Below are positions 1 through 14,793 of a stretch of DNA of 64,000 nucleotides, in pieces. The notes under the pieces are model-generated. The model was not told where the DNA came from. It worked only from the letters and a program-made list of their open reading frames with translations, and ran no database searches. The stretch is from contig JH720339.1 of assembly GCA_000231825.2 (NCBI GenBank), forward strand, positions 115,890 through 179,889, in the 5' to 3' direction. This stretch comes from Tetrahymena elliotti 4EA (lineage: Eukaryota > Ciliophora > Oligohymenophorea > Hymenostomatida > Tetrahymenidae). A program made the position numbers and the translations under genes. Positions within the stretch are counted from its first letter, which is position 1. Every line of letters begins with the position of its first letter.

Positions 1-2768
1 GTATCTTTAAATTATGAAGGATAATAAAATCCTAAAACAGCTTAGATAAATGGATCTTCTAAGATATTATTTAGTAATATCGTAAAAGGATTTAACATGA
101 CAGGTATAAACTTTATTATCTAGCCTCCAAATACTCTAAATATAAAAATTACGTGTGAAGCTATAAAAATTCCTACCTCTTAAGATGGTTTATAAAATGC
201 TTACGATACAACATATTTTTTCCCTTTAGGTATTACCATGAGAGAATGTAAAAAAAAAGTTTATCTAATAAATTATAAGACTAATTGTTAAAAAAAATAT
301 AGGTATAGTGGGAGAGATATATGAGTAATCTTCAGGAAAATGCTATCCATGTCCAACTGGCAAATATTCTCTGTTAAAAGGATCTGAAACTTGCTTAACC
401 TGTCCTAAAATAGGTGTAGAAAAATGTGAAGGCTTAAATAATATGGTTATTTCAGCAGGTTATTGGAGAAAAAATATAAGCAGTGATATTATTATTTAAT
501 GCAGCAATTTATAAAGTAATTGTTTAGGTGGAAGCACAAACATGATGTGTTATGAAGGACATATTGGTAATTTTTACTTTCAAAATAATTAGCTTGGATA
601 AATTTATAATCTCGAAATATTCTTTTTTAATTTCATTAATCATAAAAAGATAACTTAGTATTTATTAAAATATTTAAGGTGCTTTATGTGAAGAATGTGA
701 TATTGATGGAAAAGTTTGGGGTTAAAGGTATTCTCATTCATCTGACTATGCTTGTGGTAAATGCTCAGAAATATCTGGTAATGTTTTGAAAATAGTGGGT
801 ATCTCTATTTGGACAATAATTAGTATTTATCTATCATCCTCCTCTTCGAAATAGCTAGTTTAGCATAATATTATGAGAAATATTTTTATTTTGCTAGGAA
901 CTATTTCAGCAGGAAAGTCTACAGAAAAATCAAACCAAACAAGTGTTTTAATCAAAATTTTAACAAGTTATTTCTAAGTAAATTATGGACAATCAAAATT
1001 TTTTTAAAAACAGTTTTACTTAATTATTAGATTATATCGGTGCTGTTTACATTTAACTTAGGTGCCCCTGAAGCTTTATCAAACATATCAAATACTATCG
1101 GAAATCCTTCAAAGTAAATGGGGATGTCAATGAATTGTTTTTTGATTAACTTTTCTGGTAATATACCTATAACATATTTTTCTTTAATATGGATGCTTGT
1201 AAATCCTTTAATTTACTTAGGCCTTACTTTGACTTTTTTCTTATTCTATTCCCTTTACTTGTTTTTAGCAAAAAAAATATAAGAAGTTAAAAGAAATTTA
1301 AGCTACGTTTGGTGTACTTCTATATTTTTATTTATCACTTTCTAGCCATCAATAGTTTCAGCTTACATAGCTACATCATCTTGCAGGACTATTGGAGATA
1401 CAAATTATGTTAAATCAAATGTTAGTTTGGAATGTTATTCAGCTGAGCATCTAAACTACTTAGTTAAGTTAATTCTTCCAGTTCTATTTGGCTGGGTTTT
1501 TGCCATCCCATTATTTTTTTTTGCTAAACTTTATATTAATCGTGATAAGGTAAAATTATTAAAATATTTTGTCTAATTTTTAATGAAATATAAACCTTTG
1601 AGTAATATTAATATTAAACTTATTTAACAGATTTATTTCAAATCAAGTATCAAATATGCTTTTGGGTATCTTTATTAAGAATACTAGCCAAGAGCCTATT
1701 TATGGGAGTTTGTGAAGATGTTTGAGAAAGTAATGATTATTATTTTTGTCAATATTTATGAAAGTGATGTTAAGGTAAAAGGTGTTTTATCCTTTATGTG
1801 CATAATTATTTATCTTATTTTGAGCTATACCTTTAAGCCTTACCATGATATCTAATTAAATCGTTTAGATTAATTAGCTAATGAGATTTGTGCTTTGAGT
1901 ATTATTATTGGTGTTTTCATAAATAATAATAATTTTGATTATTTGGTTTATCTTGGTTATTTCTTCCTAGGGTCTTTTAATATATACTTTTTACTAATTA
2001 TTTTAAGAAACTTGTTTAAGGGTATTGCTTCTATCATAGATAAACTCTTTTATGAAAATTTTGATAAAATAGTTTAAAAACTATCATATTTTCCAAGTAT
2101 TTAACATTACTTATAAGGAAAGGTAAATAAATAATTTAAAGCAAGTAAATATTCTTTTAACATAAATTGTAATAATTAGATAAAAAAATATGTAACACCT
2201 CAAAGAGTTCAATATTTGTGGAGAGTTATAAATAAAAGATATAAAAGATGGGTTTTAGAAAAAAAGAAAAACCCCAAAGTTTAATTCCTAGATGAATTTT
2301 CGAATACTTTTGAAAAGTAGAAAGTACAAATTTAGTAATTTGAAGAATAATCGTAAATTTAATAGAAAAAGTTTATTTAATAATCAATTTTCTTTTTCAA
2401 TAGGTACAATTCTATATTCTCTAATGAAAGAATGAAATAAAAATATGATTCTCCCACACCCTTAATGTCAAGTACAGCAAGTAATCATAAATTTATTCCA
2501 ATCATTAACTTTATATAAAAATTTCAATAGCATTTCTTTGAATTTAGTTCAATTTTTTTAACTATTAATAGGTCATTTTAAATTAGTTTAACCTCTGTAA
2601 GTTAAAATATTTTAGAATAAATAAAATTAAATGAGCAAGTAAAACAGCTTTGAAGAAATGTAAGATGACTTTAACCTTGAAAATGATTATGATAAACTAT
2701 AAAATATTAACTTAGATTCTAAGAATACTAATGTTAAAAGTATTTAGGAAAATATCTTAAGTTAATGA
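1..2768 (+). CDS. Giant surface receptor-like protein, 3' part (Cys-rich + multipass membrane domain + cytosolic tail)
   Basis: The 5' end lies outside the window. Read with TAA/TAG as Gln, seven exons (1-247, 303-566, 679-977, 1031-1549, 1631-2352, 2404-2480, 2572-2768) splice in phase and give 774 residues ending at TGA. The order is: the end of a beta-helix-like ectodomain; a Cys-rich module with CYPCPTGKYS, CLTCPKIG, GYWRKN and GALCEECD; about eight hydrophobic segments (about residues 240-590), including a WCTSIFLFITFQPS motif; then a basic, Gln/Asn-rich tail that is probably cytosolic. Each segment aligns by eye with the last third of the complete gene at 4432-14793, including several shared intron positions, so the two are tandem paralogues. 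Ciliates carry many unnamed 'transmembrane protein' genes of this kind. The function is unknown; a sensory or adhesion role at the cell surface is only inference. Exon 6 and the last two splice sites are the least certain. Confidence 0.85.
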
Positions 2769-4431
2769 ATAGACATTTAAATCATGTTTTTTGTATTTTT
2801 CGAAAGTATTTCTTGTTGCATATTAAGTCTAAGTAGCATAATGAATATAATTAACTAATTTTACTAATTTAAATATATTTTAAGATTCTACTTCTTTTTT
2901 TGTTAAATTTTCAAAGTATTTTATGTTTCAAGTTCTATTTAAATAAATATAAATTTTTTTTTTCTTTCGATTTTTTGAGAAAATAATACTCTTTTTGATT
3001 GTCCAGAAAAATTTACTTTAATTTTATAGAACTTTAAAATACTAAGAAATAATAGCTTTTCAGAAATAACTTAATAATAATCATAATATAATTTAAATAA
3101 TTATTTTAAGATAATTTCGAATATTTATTTTCCAATCTAATAAAACACAGTTTTTAATAAAAAATGTTTCTTAAAAAAGTGTATTCATAAATAAGAATAA
3201 TTAGTTTTTTATTATTCGAAATTAATAGTAAAAATTAAAGTGAGAAAGTGAAATGTAAATTATATTGTGGTGGGTAGGCTTTATTTAAATAGTCTATTTA
3301 CAGGATAAAATCAATAATTAAGAAGCGTTTAATGGTATTAAAATTGTTACATTATTTTTTATTATAAAAAAAATTGTATTTTATTTAAAATTTTTCTTCA
3401 GTTGATTTTAGAAGCAATTTCTTTCAACTATTTAGTTAATTTTGTTATTAAAAATTAAAAAATGAGAAAACTCCAACGATTTTATTTACTTAATTAATTA
3501 GCAAAATAAATAAATAAATCAAAAAAATTTTAGAAAATATAATCAATTATTGAAAAATAAAAACTGGATAAAGTGAACTAAAATTGAGAAGAAATATAAA
3601 TATCAAAAGGAAAAGAAAAAACAGCCAGCTAATGATTAATTTTTTTATTGTCACTTTTAATTTCAGTTTGAATTTTTTATAATACGTTTGAAATAAATTT
3701 TAATTCTATGTTATTAAATTATTTCTTCATTATTAAAAATTTTTTAAAAACGGATATTTAAGAATGTTAAAATTATTTTTTTTAGTTTGTTTTCATTTAA
3801 ATGCTACTCTTTGATGAGTTCTTTATCTGATTAATTTATCAATACTTTTCTTATTCAAAATGTAAGTAGATATTTAATCAAAAATATTGTCAGAAATATA
3901 TGCATTAGCGTTTAAGTTAAAAAAGAAAATACGTATTTTTAATTTAATGATAGCAAATATATTTAGACAAAAAATACTGAAGAAAAGTATTTTTAATTGA
4001 AAAGCTCAAAAATTTTTAATTGATTTCCAAAATAGTCTTAAAAATAAGTGAAATAAAGAAAATAACTAATAATGAGAAAAGAAAACTAATTAAACCAGTT
4101 TTTCACAAATAGCAATAATAAATAACTAACGACTTTTTTAAAGTACGTTTAAATAATTTACTTTTTATTTTTTTTGGAATGCACTATAATAGCATAAATC
4201 ATTATATTAATAAATAGCCAACTTGTTGAAAAAAAAATAAACATAAGAAGAAAATAAAAATCATTTAAGTAAAAAAATTTAAGAAGTAAAGCAAACAAAA
4301 AGATTAATTAAATAGATCAATCTATAAGTTATAACTCAATATTTAATCTCTACTTTATAAAATTTAAACTAATTATTAGAATTTCAAAATAATTTCAAAA
4401 GTACGAGCAGTCTGTTACTTAGCCTGAAAAT
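2769..4431. other. AT-rich intergenic spacer
   Basis: Spacer between two co-oriented paralogues. It is rich in A and T runs and short in-frame stops, and I saw no conserved protein, RNA gene or repeat in it. The last part presumably holds the promoter of the gene starting at 4432, but no specific element can be named. Confidence 0.6.
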
Positions 4432-7400
4432 ATGACAAATATTTTCCGAAATATAATAATTTTACTGTGCTTTTTGGAGATTTCTTTAGCTGATTTTATT
4501 GCAAGCTAGTAATTTATTTGATAAATAATAATAATTTTAAAAATCAATTGATGATTAAACAACCCACAACGTTTATATTTTCATAGGTTGTCTCAAATAA
4601 CAGAAACAGCTTTAAGTTGCAATATTAGTAACTGTACAGAGTGTCCAGACAACCCAGGAGGTACAAAATCTTGTACTAGATGTTAACTTGGGTATTTCCT
4701 TTATCAAATACCTTAGTAATTTGATCCAGATTAGGGATATACTTCTGTTCAATATATTTGTACATAATGGTAGAAATTATTAAAAACTATTCTTCTTATA
4801 AATATAAAAATATTTATTTTTGAAAATTAATTAAAGCCCTAATTATTAGTAAGCTACTCTTTCCAATATACCTTGCGGAGATTGTGTAGATAACCCACAA
4901 ACATGGTAAGCTCTTAAATTATTTTTAAAATCTTCAAAACTGAACTCCAAAAATGATAATAAATAATAAAAAGCTATAAATAGTAAATTAAATTTTTCTT
5001 CTTATTTAAAAGGGCATAAACTAGGTAATGTACTTACTACTACACAATAAATGCATAAACAGCAGATTAAAGAGATATGAATTCTGAGGTCATTATGAAA
5101 GTTTCCTAAAACCCAATACAACTTTTTACAGTATCTATCTAGAAATAGGCAAATTCTTATTCATCAACAGTTTCTGAATGCTTAGGTTGTCTTTCTTTTT
5201 GTGGGAATAACTTGCTTGAAAAAGGATGTAACACTTTTGTATAGCCATCTACGAATGATCTAATGTAGGCAGGTGTAATTTGTCGAGAGGCTTACTATTG
5301 GGATAAAAATACTTGTAACAACAAATGTAATTCAAGTCTCACTTGCCAGAAGTAATTAATACCCTTACTTTTTCAATTTATCATTTAAACATTTTACTTC
5401 AAAAGAAAAATTAAAATACTCAATTTTTTCTTTTAATTTTAAAAACGATATGCAAATAGAAAAGGCTTCTCTTATTTATTTTAAAATTTTCTATATTTAC
5501 TATTTCTACCAGTACCACAATCCATCATAATTGAAAAAAAAGAAAATTAAATGTTTGTAAATTTTTTCCCTTTTTTATTCAAAGAAAAAATCGACTCAAA
5601 AAATTGTTTAAAAATTGTTAATGAATGAAAATTCCCCATATATAATTTAAATTGCATTATTAATTTAAATATAGATGCAAAAAAGTTAACAACTAACCAA
5701 CTTGCATGGTCTGTATGAATGGTTACGCACTTGATTAAAATGGAAATTGTATATAATGCTCTACAGGTATTACTGATTGTTAAGAGTGCTATTATGGGGA
5801 TGATTCAGGAAGAAACTATTCTTAAGATCCTTCAAATTTTGTAGGGCAATCTCTTCCTCCAAATACTGTACTCAGATGTTCAAAATGTGCAAAGACCGAA
5901 AGCAATCAGTAATTATCAGTTTATTACAATTTTTTAAAAAAATAATAACAAAATTAAAAAGAGCTGGAGGTTCTACTTTCACAAGAATATTGATAGATTA
6001 ATAAAGGATACCATCATTAGATTTAAAGTCTTGCTAAAGTTGTCCCAATAATTGCTTAAGATGTGATTACAGCACAACTTAAAATGGTTAGGAAATTCAC
6101 TCTCTAAATCCTAGAATTATTCCTTCAAATCAATAAAGCTCATATTAGAAGAGATGTAGAGTATGTAAAAGCGGTTATGTTTTAAATCCTAGCGGTGAAT
6201 GCGAAGCATGTAATATTGCAAACTGTCAGAAATGTGTATATGGAACAAATGGAAGTCCTGAAACATATTATACTCTTAACGTAAATAATTTTAGTATATA
6301 AGATTCTGTGATTCTCTAAGCTAATAACTATGGATCAAATGCAGTATTTTGCGCTGTCTGCAATAAGGGATATAATAGAAAAAATGATGGAACATGTAAG
6401 AATATAAAAAATTTAAATAAATTAATATCTTCTTTTTCTTTTGTTGATTTTTACTGTAAAAATGAAAATAATATTTTTTAACAAGGTGAAAATTAAAATG
6501 TACCTAGCTCTTGCATTTCATCTGTAAAAGGATAATGTTTAATTTGCAATGACGGTTATGCTTCAAGTAATGGTAATTGTAGCAGCTATAATGGCTCTTA
6601 AGGTAAATTTTCATTTTTACAAAAATATTATTTATCTTGAAATACTGAATTAATAATAGTTAAAGATTGTGGTTAGTATTATACTGCTCATAGTGGTTAA
6701 CAGTCAACTACTTATTGCTTAAGTTGTGATTAATATGGAGGAGCAAGTACTGTTCACAAAGGATATCCAGACTACAATACAAATTAATGCTTGAATTGTG
6801 ACAGTACTGGAGTCTGTTCTTAGTGCACACAATGGAATTGGAGATTTAATTTTATAGATTATCTGTAATTTGAACGCCCATATTTAAGCAGCGGTATTTA
6901 TTATTTATTTAATATTCTACTTATTTCTATTTATTCTATTTTAAAAAAGATGAAATTAGTTCATACGAACAAACACTTTAGCTTTAAAGTACTCCATGGT
7001 GTTTAAATTGTAATTCCCCTAACGTATAAGATGTATGGACAGGTATTTATATTTTATTATTTTTATCATTATTCTTATCAAAAATGAATTGAAAAATAAG
7101 GTTTATGCTATGGCTGCTTAGCAACTTGTGATGATTGTAGTGGAAAATTCGGTTTACCAAACTGCTATAAATGCAACTTGAGTTCCGTTTAAATTACAAG
7201 TGGATTGACAGTCAAAAGATCTTAAAATCTTTCTAAAATAGGTTGCACATTAGTAAAAATAAAAATTTTAATCATTTAAGACATTAAAGTAATTTTTAAT
7301 TTTATAGTGTTCAGATTATGAATAAAATTGCATGGAAATGACTGATTTTGAAAAATAATTTAGGAATCCATATTACTCCAAATCAGTTTAGTTTGGAGGA

Positions 7401-10400
7401 ATAGTTAGATGGACTAAAGCTAATTAGTGTAGAACAATTAGTAATGATGTAGGAACAACAGTTACATACTATAGTAGCAGATATATGTTCTTTAACTCTT
7501 ATAATTAGAAGTGTTAAGTTTGCCAAACAAGTTCTGGATGCAAGAAAAAGTATATTTTATTTTTAATTAATATATAATTTTTAAACCCCCACTTACCCAT
7601 ACTTATTGATAATTCTAGCTTTTGAAACTAATAAAAGATTACATATTGAAAAAATATTTAAACTTGGGAGATCTTAATAATTTAATTTTTCTTTTTTAAT
7701 GAAATTTGAACACACACTCTCTATTTATTATTTATAAAGAGGTTAGAATATATTTAACATCTTTTTTTTGAAATCTTAAAATTTTTAAATAAATTTTTTC
7801 TATTCAAATATAAAATAATTTTTTTTAATAGAGTTATAATACCTTATTATTTTGATACAATAATAAACACTAATTAAGATATATCAGCATATAATCCTAA
7901 TACTAAGTTTACTGGTTATTCCGCTTACTCATTACCATACTTATCCTCTTAAGAAATGCCAAGTTTATCTTTAAATTTAAGAGAAGCTTTATAGTTTAGT
8001 AATACATTCGTTAAATTTGCTGAAGAAGGAGTAGAAGAAATAGAGTTTCAAATTATCTTTGTTGGTAATTCCTAAGATAATACTTATTTGACAAGTGCTA
8101 CTTTGGATTTCGATTTAGAAATTGTATCAGAAGCATTTTCTATGATTCCTACACTCGTAGATCTTAAAGCAAGTGTAAACACCATGAAATCAGGAGATTT
8201 TAGCTCTATAGGATAGAAAAAAATGAAAATTTACATTGAAAGCAAACTCATTTTTAGTCAATTTTCTTCTGTTGAATTCAATAATGTTGAGTTTTATCCT
8301 ATTTAAAATTCTGATTCCAACGCACTAAAAAATCCGTTCTTCATTGAGTTGACTAACATATTAAAAACTTGTTCAGTTACTTTTAATAACTGTGTAATTG
8401 GAAATACTAATTCAATAAATGCTCAACAAGGAGACTACACTGATAAAGGTACAAGCTAATATTTTAGTTTAATTGCACCTAATTTAGTTTCTCTTAGTTT
8501 AAATAACTTTGAGCTAAAGTAGATTTTCTACCCACCTAAAATTAACTTTTATGATCCAGGAACAGCTAATTTAGCCACTATTTTCTCTTTAAATACAGTT
8601 AAATTTACTGGTATGTCATTCTAGTATATTGCAGTGTTTAGTATGAATAACACAAATTCTCAATTATCTTTTACCTCTGTTGAACTTAGGGACTCAAGTT
8701 TCGATAACGCCTATTTCATTTACGAATTGCAAGGATTAAAAGATTCATTTTTAAGAGTAATTAAAATAAGTTTTTTGAATTATTATTTTACTAAATTAAT
8801 TTCTATTTAAAAAAAATAGTTCGATTTAAATCAGATTACTTTTTCAGGTTTATCTTTAGTAGATTCATTCTTAGTATATGTCATGAATGCAGTTAGGTTT
8901 AAAGCTTCCTAGTGGGTTTTTTAAGGGCCCTTTACTGCTTTATCAAGTACTAAAGTTACATCACTAATATGCACTAATCTTATCTCAATATCATCAGTTA
9001 CTGTTACATCTTCGCCACAAAATCTTTTCTATCTCAGCTCAGCCACATTGTTTTCTACACCTCAATACTCACTTTTAGTTTAAAATTAGCTCTAGATCAA
9101 CCATCGTTACACATCTGTTACTATTGACTCAGTAAGTTAATTTAATATTCTGAACAAATTCTTAATCAAATTTAATTAAAAGGCTAAATGTAATTTGTCA
9201 GAAAGCAGTAATTCTCTTAATGTGTATTCTTGTTTTTTCGATTTGAACACCCCTTACAATCCAACTAACTTCATATTAAATGTATTAATGAGCACAGTAA
9301 CAATTTAAAACACAGTAACAGACCAAAATTAACTTTAAAAACTTTGGAAACTAATAAACATCAACACGGTGAATAGTTTACAATTAACTTCAATTAACAT
9401 ATTAAAAAATCAGAAATTTTAAGGAATACATATTTACAATCCTATTACAACTTCTATTTAAAACTTTATATGTGGTGATCCTGACACAACTTTATATAAT
9501 TAAAATTTTCCATTTAATGGACTGACAAGCTAGTTAGATTAATCAAAGCTACATGGTTACTGCTTAAGTGGTGTATTTTGTTAAAATTCTTTGACAGCTG
9601 ATACGATTGTAGTAAAAAACTATTCTGGATTTAATCAATCTCCTATTGAAATAATTTGTACTGAAGATATTTTAAACGAATCAAGCACGCCAACATAAAT
9701 ACCAATCACTATAAACAACTTTTCGATATCAAACTCTATTATATTCTAAGATTAATCATATTTATAGATTTCACCTCTTTAGATAATCAACAAATATTCA
9801 ATTTTTAATATTTAAATTACTGGTATTAATGTTAATGTTTCATAGCTTACACCGCTAAATGGATTGACCTTGACTACTTATTCTTCAAGTACAGTTCTTT
9901 AAGTTGATTCTATTTCATCTTATCTGACAGTAAAAAATTCAAAAATTATTGATACTAAATGTATATTCTCTTAAAATGCTTTTGCTTTGACAGTGGACTC
10001 ATTATTAGTTTAAAACACATTATTTAGAAATGGTAATAAAGGAGAGGAAACAAGTTTAATGTCAACTTCAGGAGGATTTGTATATGCCAGAGCAGGTGTT
10101 ATGACCTTTACTGATGTCAATTTCTAAACCAGTGTTGCTAATTTTGGTAATATTTTAGTTTTTTATCCCTAAATTTATTTTAATTAGAAATTTGGTTCTG
10201 AAATTGTTCAAAATTTTTTAATATTTTTCAATGTGCTTAATTTCTTTTTAATTGAAAATTTGTAAAATAAAATAAGGATCTGGACTTTACCTGTAAACAA
10301 TATCTCCTGGTATCATAAATATAAAAGGTAATACTAATTTTTATCAGACATCAACAACAACTAATCCCTTAGCAGATGGCTCTGGAGGAGCAATATATGT

Positions 10401-13400
10401 GGATTGTACTCAATCATAATTGCTGTTAGTCATTGATGGAGTTACTTTTGAGCAAGTATATTCAAGAACAATAGGAGGTTTACTCTATTTAAATTCAGGC
10501 CCATAGCAAGTGGATGTTACCATTAAGAATTGCTTAATTTCAAATGTGTATGCTCCGTAAGGATCTATAATTTATAGTTAATAAATTAATAGCAGCTCTA
10601 AAGTCACTTTCACAAATAATATTATATAGTGGGATGATTAAGGTTCCCTATATTCCTATTTGACTTCAACTCTCGTCTCATAAGCCACTGTTCCTGATCC
10701 ACTTTTATTCTCCGCATTAAGCTAGCACACATAAATTTGGATTTCTAAAGGAAATTTAATAACTTCTAATAATATTTTTTCTGGCTTAAGATATTAGACT
10801 TTATTTTACTTATATTAACTAAATTCTTGGTAAGAAACTGGTAGTATAATAAATGGATATTATATGTCAACATATCCATTAATTTATACCTTCAAATGCA
10901 CTACAATTTCATTTACAAATACTATTATCTAAAACATTTCTCCTTATTCTCATTCTCCAGGTATATAGTTTTTTAATTATGTTGAAGGCACTGAGGACTC
11001 TGTTATACTTCATAACCAAGATGGGGATATTACATATACAACTGTTAGTATGACTGAGAATAGATAATACACAAATTATGGGTTTGTTTAATTTTAATTA
11101 TGGAGTGGTCTTTTATAAATAGCTTAAAGCAATTTCAATTATAATTAAGGAAAAAATGGTGTCTTATTCCTTTCTTAATCAAGTACTACTTAAACCAAAA
11201 GTAGACTTTTATTAAATGAAAAATAAGAGGAATAATTATTTTGCTCAAATTCTACTTCAACACATGATGAAGTTCAATTTAATTAGAGAATTTTGTCATC
11301 TACAGCTAGTACAGCTGTTATAACAAATTCTATTTTCAAAGGAAACTATGGTACATAAGGAGCTGGATTGAATTCATATTTTACTACCTTAACAATAAGT
11401 GGATCTACATTTTAGGATAATATTTCTACTAGTGTAGGAGGAGCAATTTATTCTTATTAATTGTCAACATCTACAAACACAATAACTTTTGCAGGAAATA
11501 CTTTCACTAATAATTAAGCAGGATAAGGAGGTAAATTTTTATTTTTTTAAGCATATTGCAATCAATTTAATTTGATTAATTTTTAAAAATAAAATATTAT
11601 TTCTTTCAAATATTAGGTGCTTATTTAATAGAAGGAATTAGTCCAACTCTAAGTTCAGTTACCCCAAATACTTTTACTTCTAATCTAGCAACATTTTATG
11701 GAGATACTAAGGTATAATCTCCAGTGGCTATGAGATTAATTTACAACGGAAAAGTATATGACTATGCAAAAGGCTCAACTACAATTCCTACTATTGAAAA
11801 TTATGGAAGTGGTTAAACTCCAGGAGGTTTAATAATGTAGTTTATAGGTTCAGATGGTAGTGTCATAAGATAGTAAACGCAATAATTGACAGTAGATTTA
11901 AACTTTGCTCAAAGCGACTATAAAGATAGCACCGTTTAGTTAGTAGGAAGCAAATCATTTAGTTACAACGAAGTAATAGCTGGATATAATTTAACAAGCT
12001 TGATATTTATTGCAAAGCCTCCTAATCAAGTAAAAGTTAAATTTTCTTCTAGTGCTGTTATAATACCTATCTTAGACAATACTGGCACAGTTACAGGATA
12101 TGATACTAGTTATTATTTCCCTCTAATAATTAAAATGAGAAGCTGTAAATTAAAATCTATTTCAAAAAATATAAAAATTGAAACTTTAAAAAAGGTACTT
12201 ATGGAGAAATTTATGAAGCAACTACAGGATAATGCTATGCTTGCCCTAGCACTAAGTATTCTCTAGTTCTTGGAGCAGAGTAATGTCTAACATGCCCTAA
12301 AATAGGTGTAGATAGCTGCCCTGGATATAACATAATGGCAATATCTGCTGGGTATTGGAGAAAGAATACATCTTCTGATCTTATAGAATCATGTTCAAAT
12401 GCAGCTTCTAACTGTATAGGAGGATCTAAATCATAACTTTGTTATGAGGGTCATATTGGTAATCAATTATTTATAAATTATAATAAATATAAAAACAGTT
12501 AAAATTGCTTTAATTTTAGGAGCTTTATGTGAAGAATGTGATCTGTATGGAAAAGTGTGGGGAGAAGCATATGCCTTAAGTGGAAGCTTTTCTTGTGGTA
12601 AGTGTTCATAAGTTTCTGGAAATGTATAGAAGGTAGTTTTGATTATGATTTGGACATTAATCTCAACTCTTTTGTCAGTCAAATCTACTATTGAGTAAGT
12701 CTAATAGTACATACAAACATAAATTTTAATTGTTTCTGGTATGATACTTGGTGGAAAGTCAAGCAATTCTAAAAAGTAAGCTGGTGTGCTAATTAAGATT
12801 TTAACAAGCTACTTTTAGGTAAGGTTGTTTTTAGTTATTTTAGATCTCATTAATTTTCTTTTTATTGTTTATTAGGTTATTTCTGTAATATTTACTTTTA
12901 ACCTCACAACACCTAGTTTCTTTTCAACTGTAAGCTCAACAGTAGGTAATCCTTCATAGTAGATGAGTGTCTCTATGGATTGCTTTTTCTTAGATATGTC
13001 TAAAATACCTGTAATATATTTCAGATTAATCTGGTAGCTTATAAACCCTTTAATTTTTGTTGTGGTCTCTGTACTTATTTACTTTATTGGAGTTATTTTG
13101 AAAAAAGTAAGAAAAAATTCAGGATATATTTGGTGTACTTTTATTTTCCTTTTTATTACTTTGCAACCTTCTGTAGTATTAGCATATATTTCTACTGCTT
13201 CTTGTAGGACTATTGCTAAAGTATAATATATTAAAGCTAATGTTGCATATGAATGCTATACAGCAGAACATATAAAATACTTGGTTGTCTTAGTCATACC
13301 CTGGCTTCTTATTTGGTCAATTATCATTCCATTAATATTCTTTTAAAAGCTTTATAGTAGTAGAGATAAGGTAAATATTTTTTAAAAACTATTTTTATTG

Positions 13401-14793
13401 ATTCATAAATAAAATTTAATAGATTTATTCCAATATCTGGATCAGATATAGATATGGCTATCTCTACATGGAATATCATCCAAGAGCATATTTCTGGGAG
13501 TTTATAAAGATGTTCGAAAAAATTACTCTCACAATTATAGTAAATGTTTATGGTGATGATACAAAAGTGAAGGGAGTACTTTGCTTTTTAACAGTTGTTA
13601 CTTACTTAATTTTCTCATATATCTTTAAGCCTTATATTGAAAATGAATAAAACCGCTTAGACTAAAGAGGTAATGAGGCAGCTGCTATTAGTATGATTAT
13701 GGGTGTATTTATTTACAATAATTCTTATGATTATCTGATTGTCATTGGATATATCATCCTTGGTTTAGTAAATATATTATTTGTCTTAGATATAATAAGA
13801 GGATTACTTAGGGGATACACTAAAACATTAGATGATGTGATAAATAAATAGTCAGACAAAATTTCAAAAATTCTTTCCAAATATCCACTCCTTGCTAAAT
13901 TCTTTGAATAAAAAGTAAAATATTAAAATTATTATTCCAATATTTCTAAAATTGAAATATAAATAGAAAAAGTCATATATTCCCATTGAAAGAGTAACCT
14001 ATTTGTGGAGAAGAACTAGCAAATTTGTTCACTAGTGGTTTAAGTTAAGAAAGTAAGACTCTGAAATTAAATTTATGAGTGTTCGTTTGGATGAAATTTT
14101 GAAACCATTAAGACCTGCTGAAAATGAAGAAGAAAAACCTATAAATGATTTTGAAATTGATGAAAAATTAAATTCGTAAAATTTAATTTATTTTTATTTA
14201 TCTATTAATACTAAAAATTTTTTTAACAAAGCAAAAAGTTAAATGATTAAAAGGGAGCAAAAATAAAAGGTAAAATATTTTAAATGATAAAAATAAATAA
14301 ATAAATAAATTTGTATTATTAATATAGATTAAGAAATTGCCACTTACTATTCTAATGATATCAATGGTTCTCCTGATTTGAGTATTATTATCTAATTTAT
14401 CAATTTCTCCTTACTAATTATATTTATTTATAAATAACAGATGCAGCTTCTCCTATATTAAACCCAAATATAGTCAAGATTAGACAAAAGTAATAAACAT
14501 AAAATTCCCCATCAATTTTTGGTAATACTGATAGTATTTAAGAAGAAGTTATCAATTTAGATAACTAAGAAGCTTAAAGCTAATAAGATAAGCTTCCTCT
14601 TAACAAGAATGTTGAATTTACTCCGAGTAGAAGGAGAATAATTTAAGGTGGTGAAGATTCTCCTTTTGGAGGGAGAAATTCAACTGGATCTTTCAAAGAT
14701 AACTTAAATCAAAATAAGAAAAAATAAAAATAGATGGTTGAGTTAGGGAGTGATGATTAAGACTCAGAATAGAAAGATGATTTTGGTTTATGA
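4432..14793 (+). CDS. Giant Cys-rich / beta-helix / multipass membrane surface protein (2,824 aa, 22 exons)
   Basis: The start codon opens a clear signal peptide (about residues 1-22, hydrophobic IIILLCFLEISLA core). Residues about 30-725 hold many CxxC-type, furin/EGF-like repeats (CTECPDNPGG, CMVCMNGYALD, CRVCKSGYVLNPSGEC). Residues about 725-2080 are Ser/Thr/Asn-rich with repeated short beta-strand motifs (GGAIYVD, ITNSIFKGNYGTQGAG), typical of right-handed parallel beta-helix (pectin-lyase-like) ectodomains. A second Cys module (CYACPSTKYS, CLTCPKIGVDSC, GYWRKN, ALCEECD) leads into about eight TM segments (about 2200-2560) and a tail of about 250 residues, with Gln-rich stretches and an acidic end. 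There are 21 introns, the longest at 5352-5674 (323 nt), 7550-7831 (282 nt) and 10147-10276 (130 nt). The phase fits at every junction (8,475 coding nt). The membrane half is paralogous to the gene at 1-2768. The family is common in ciliates; ligand and function are unknown. I infer an extracellular sensor or adhesin. Confidence 0.88.
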
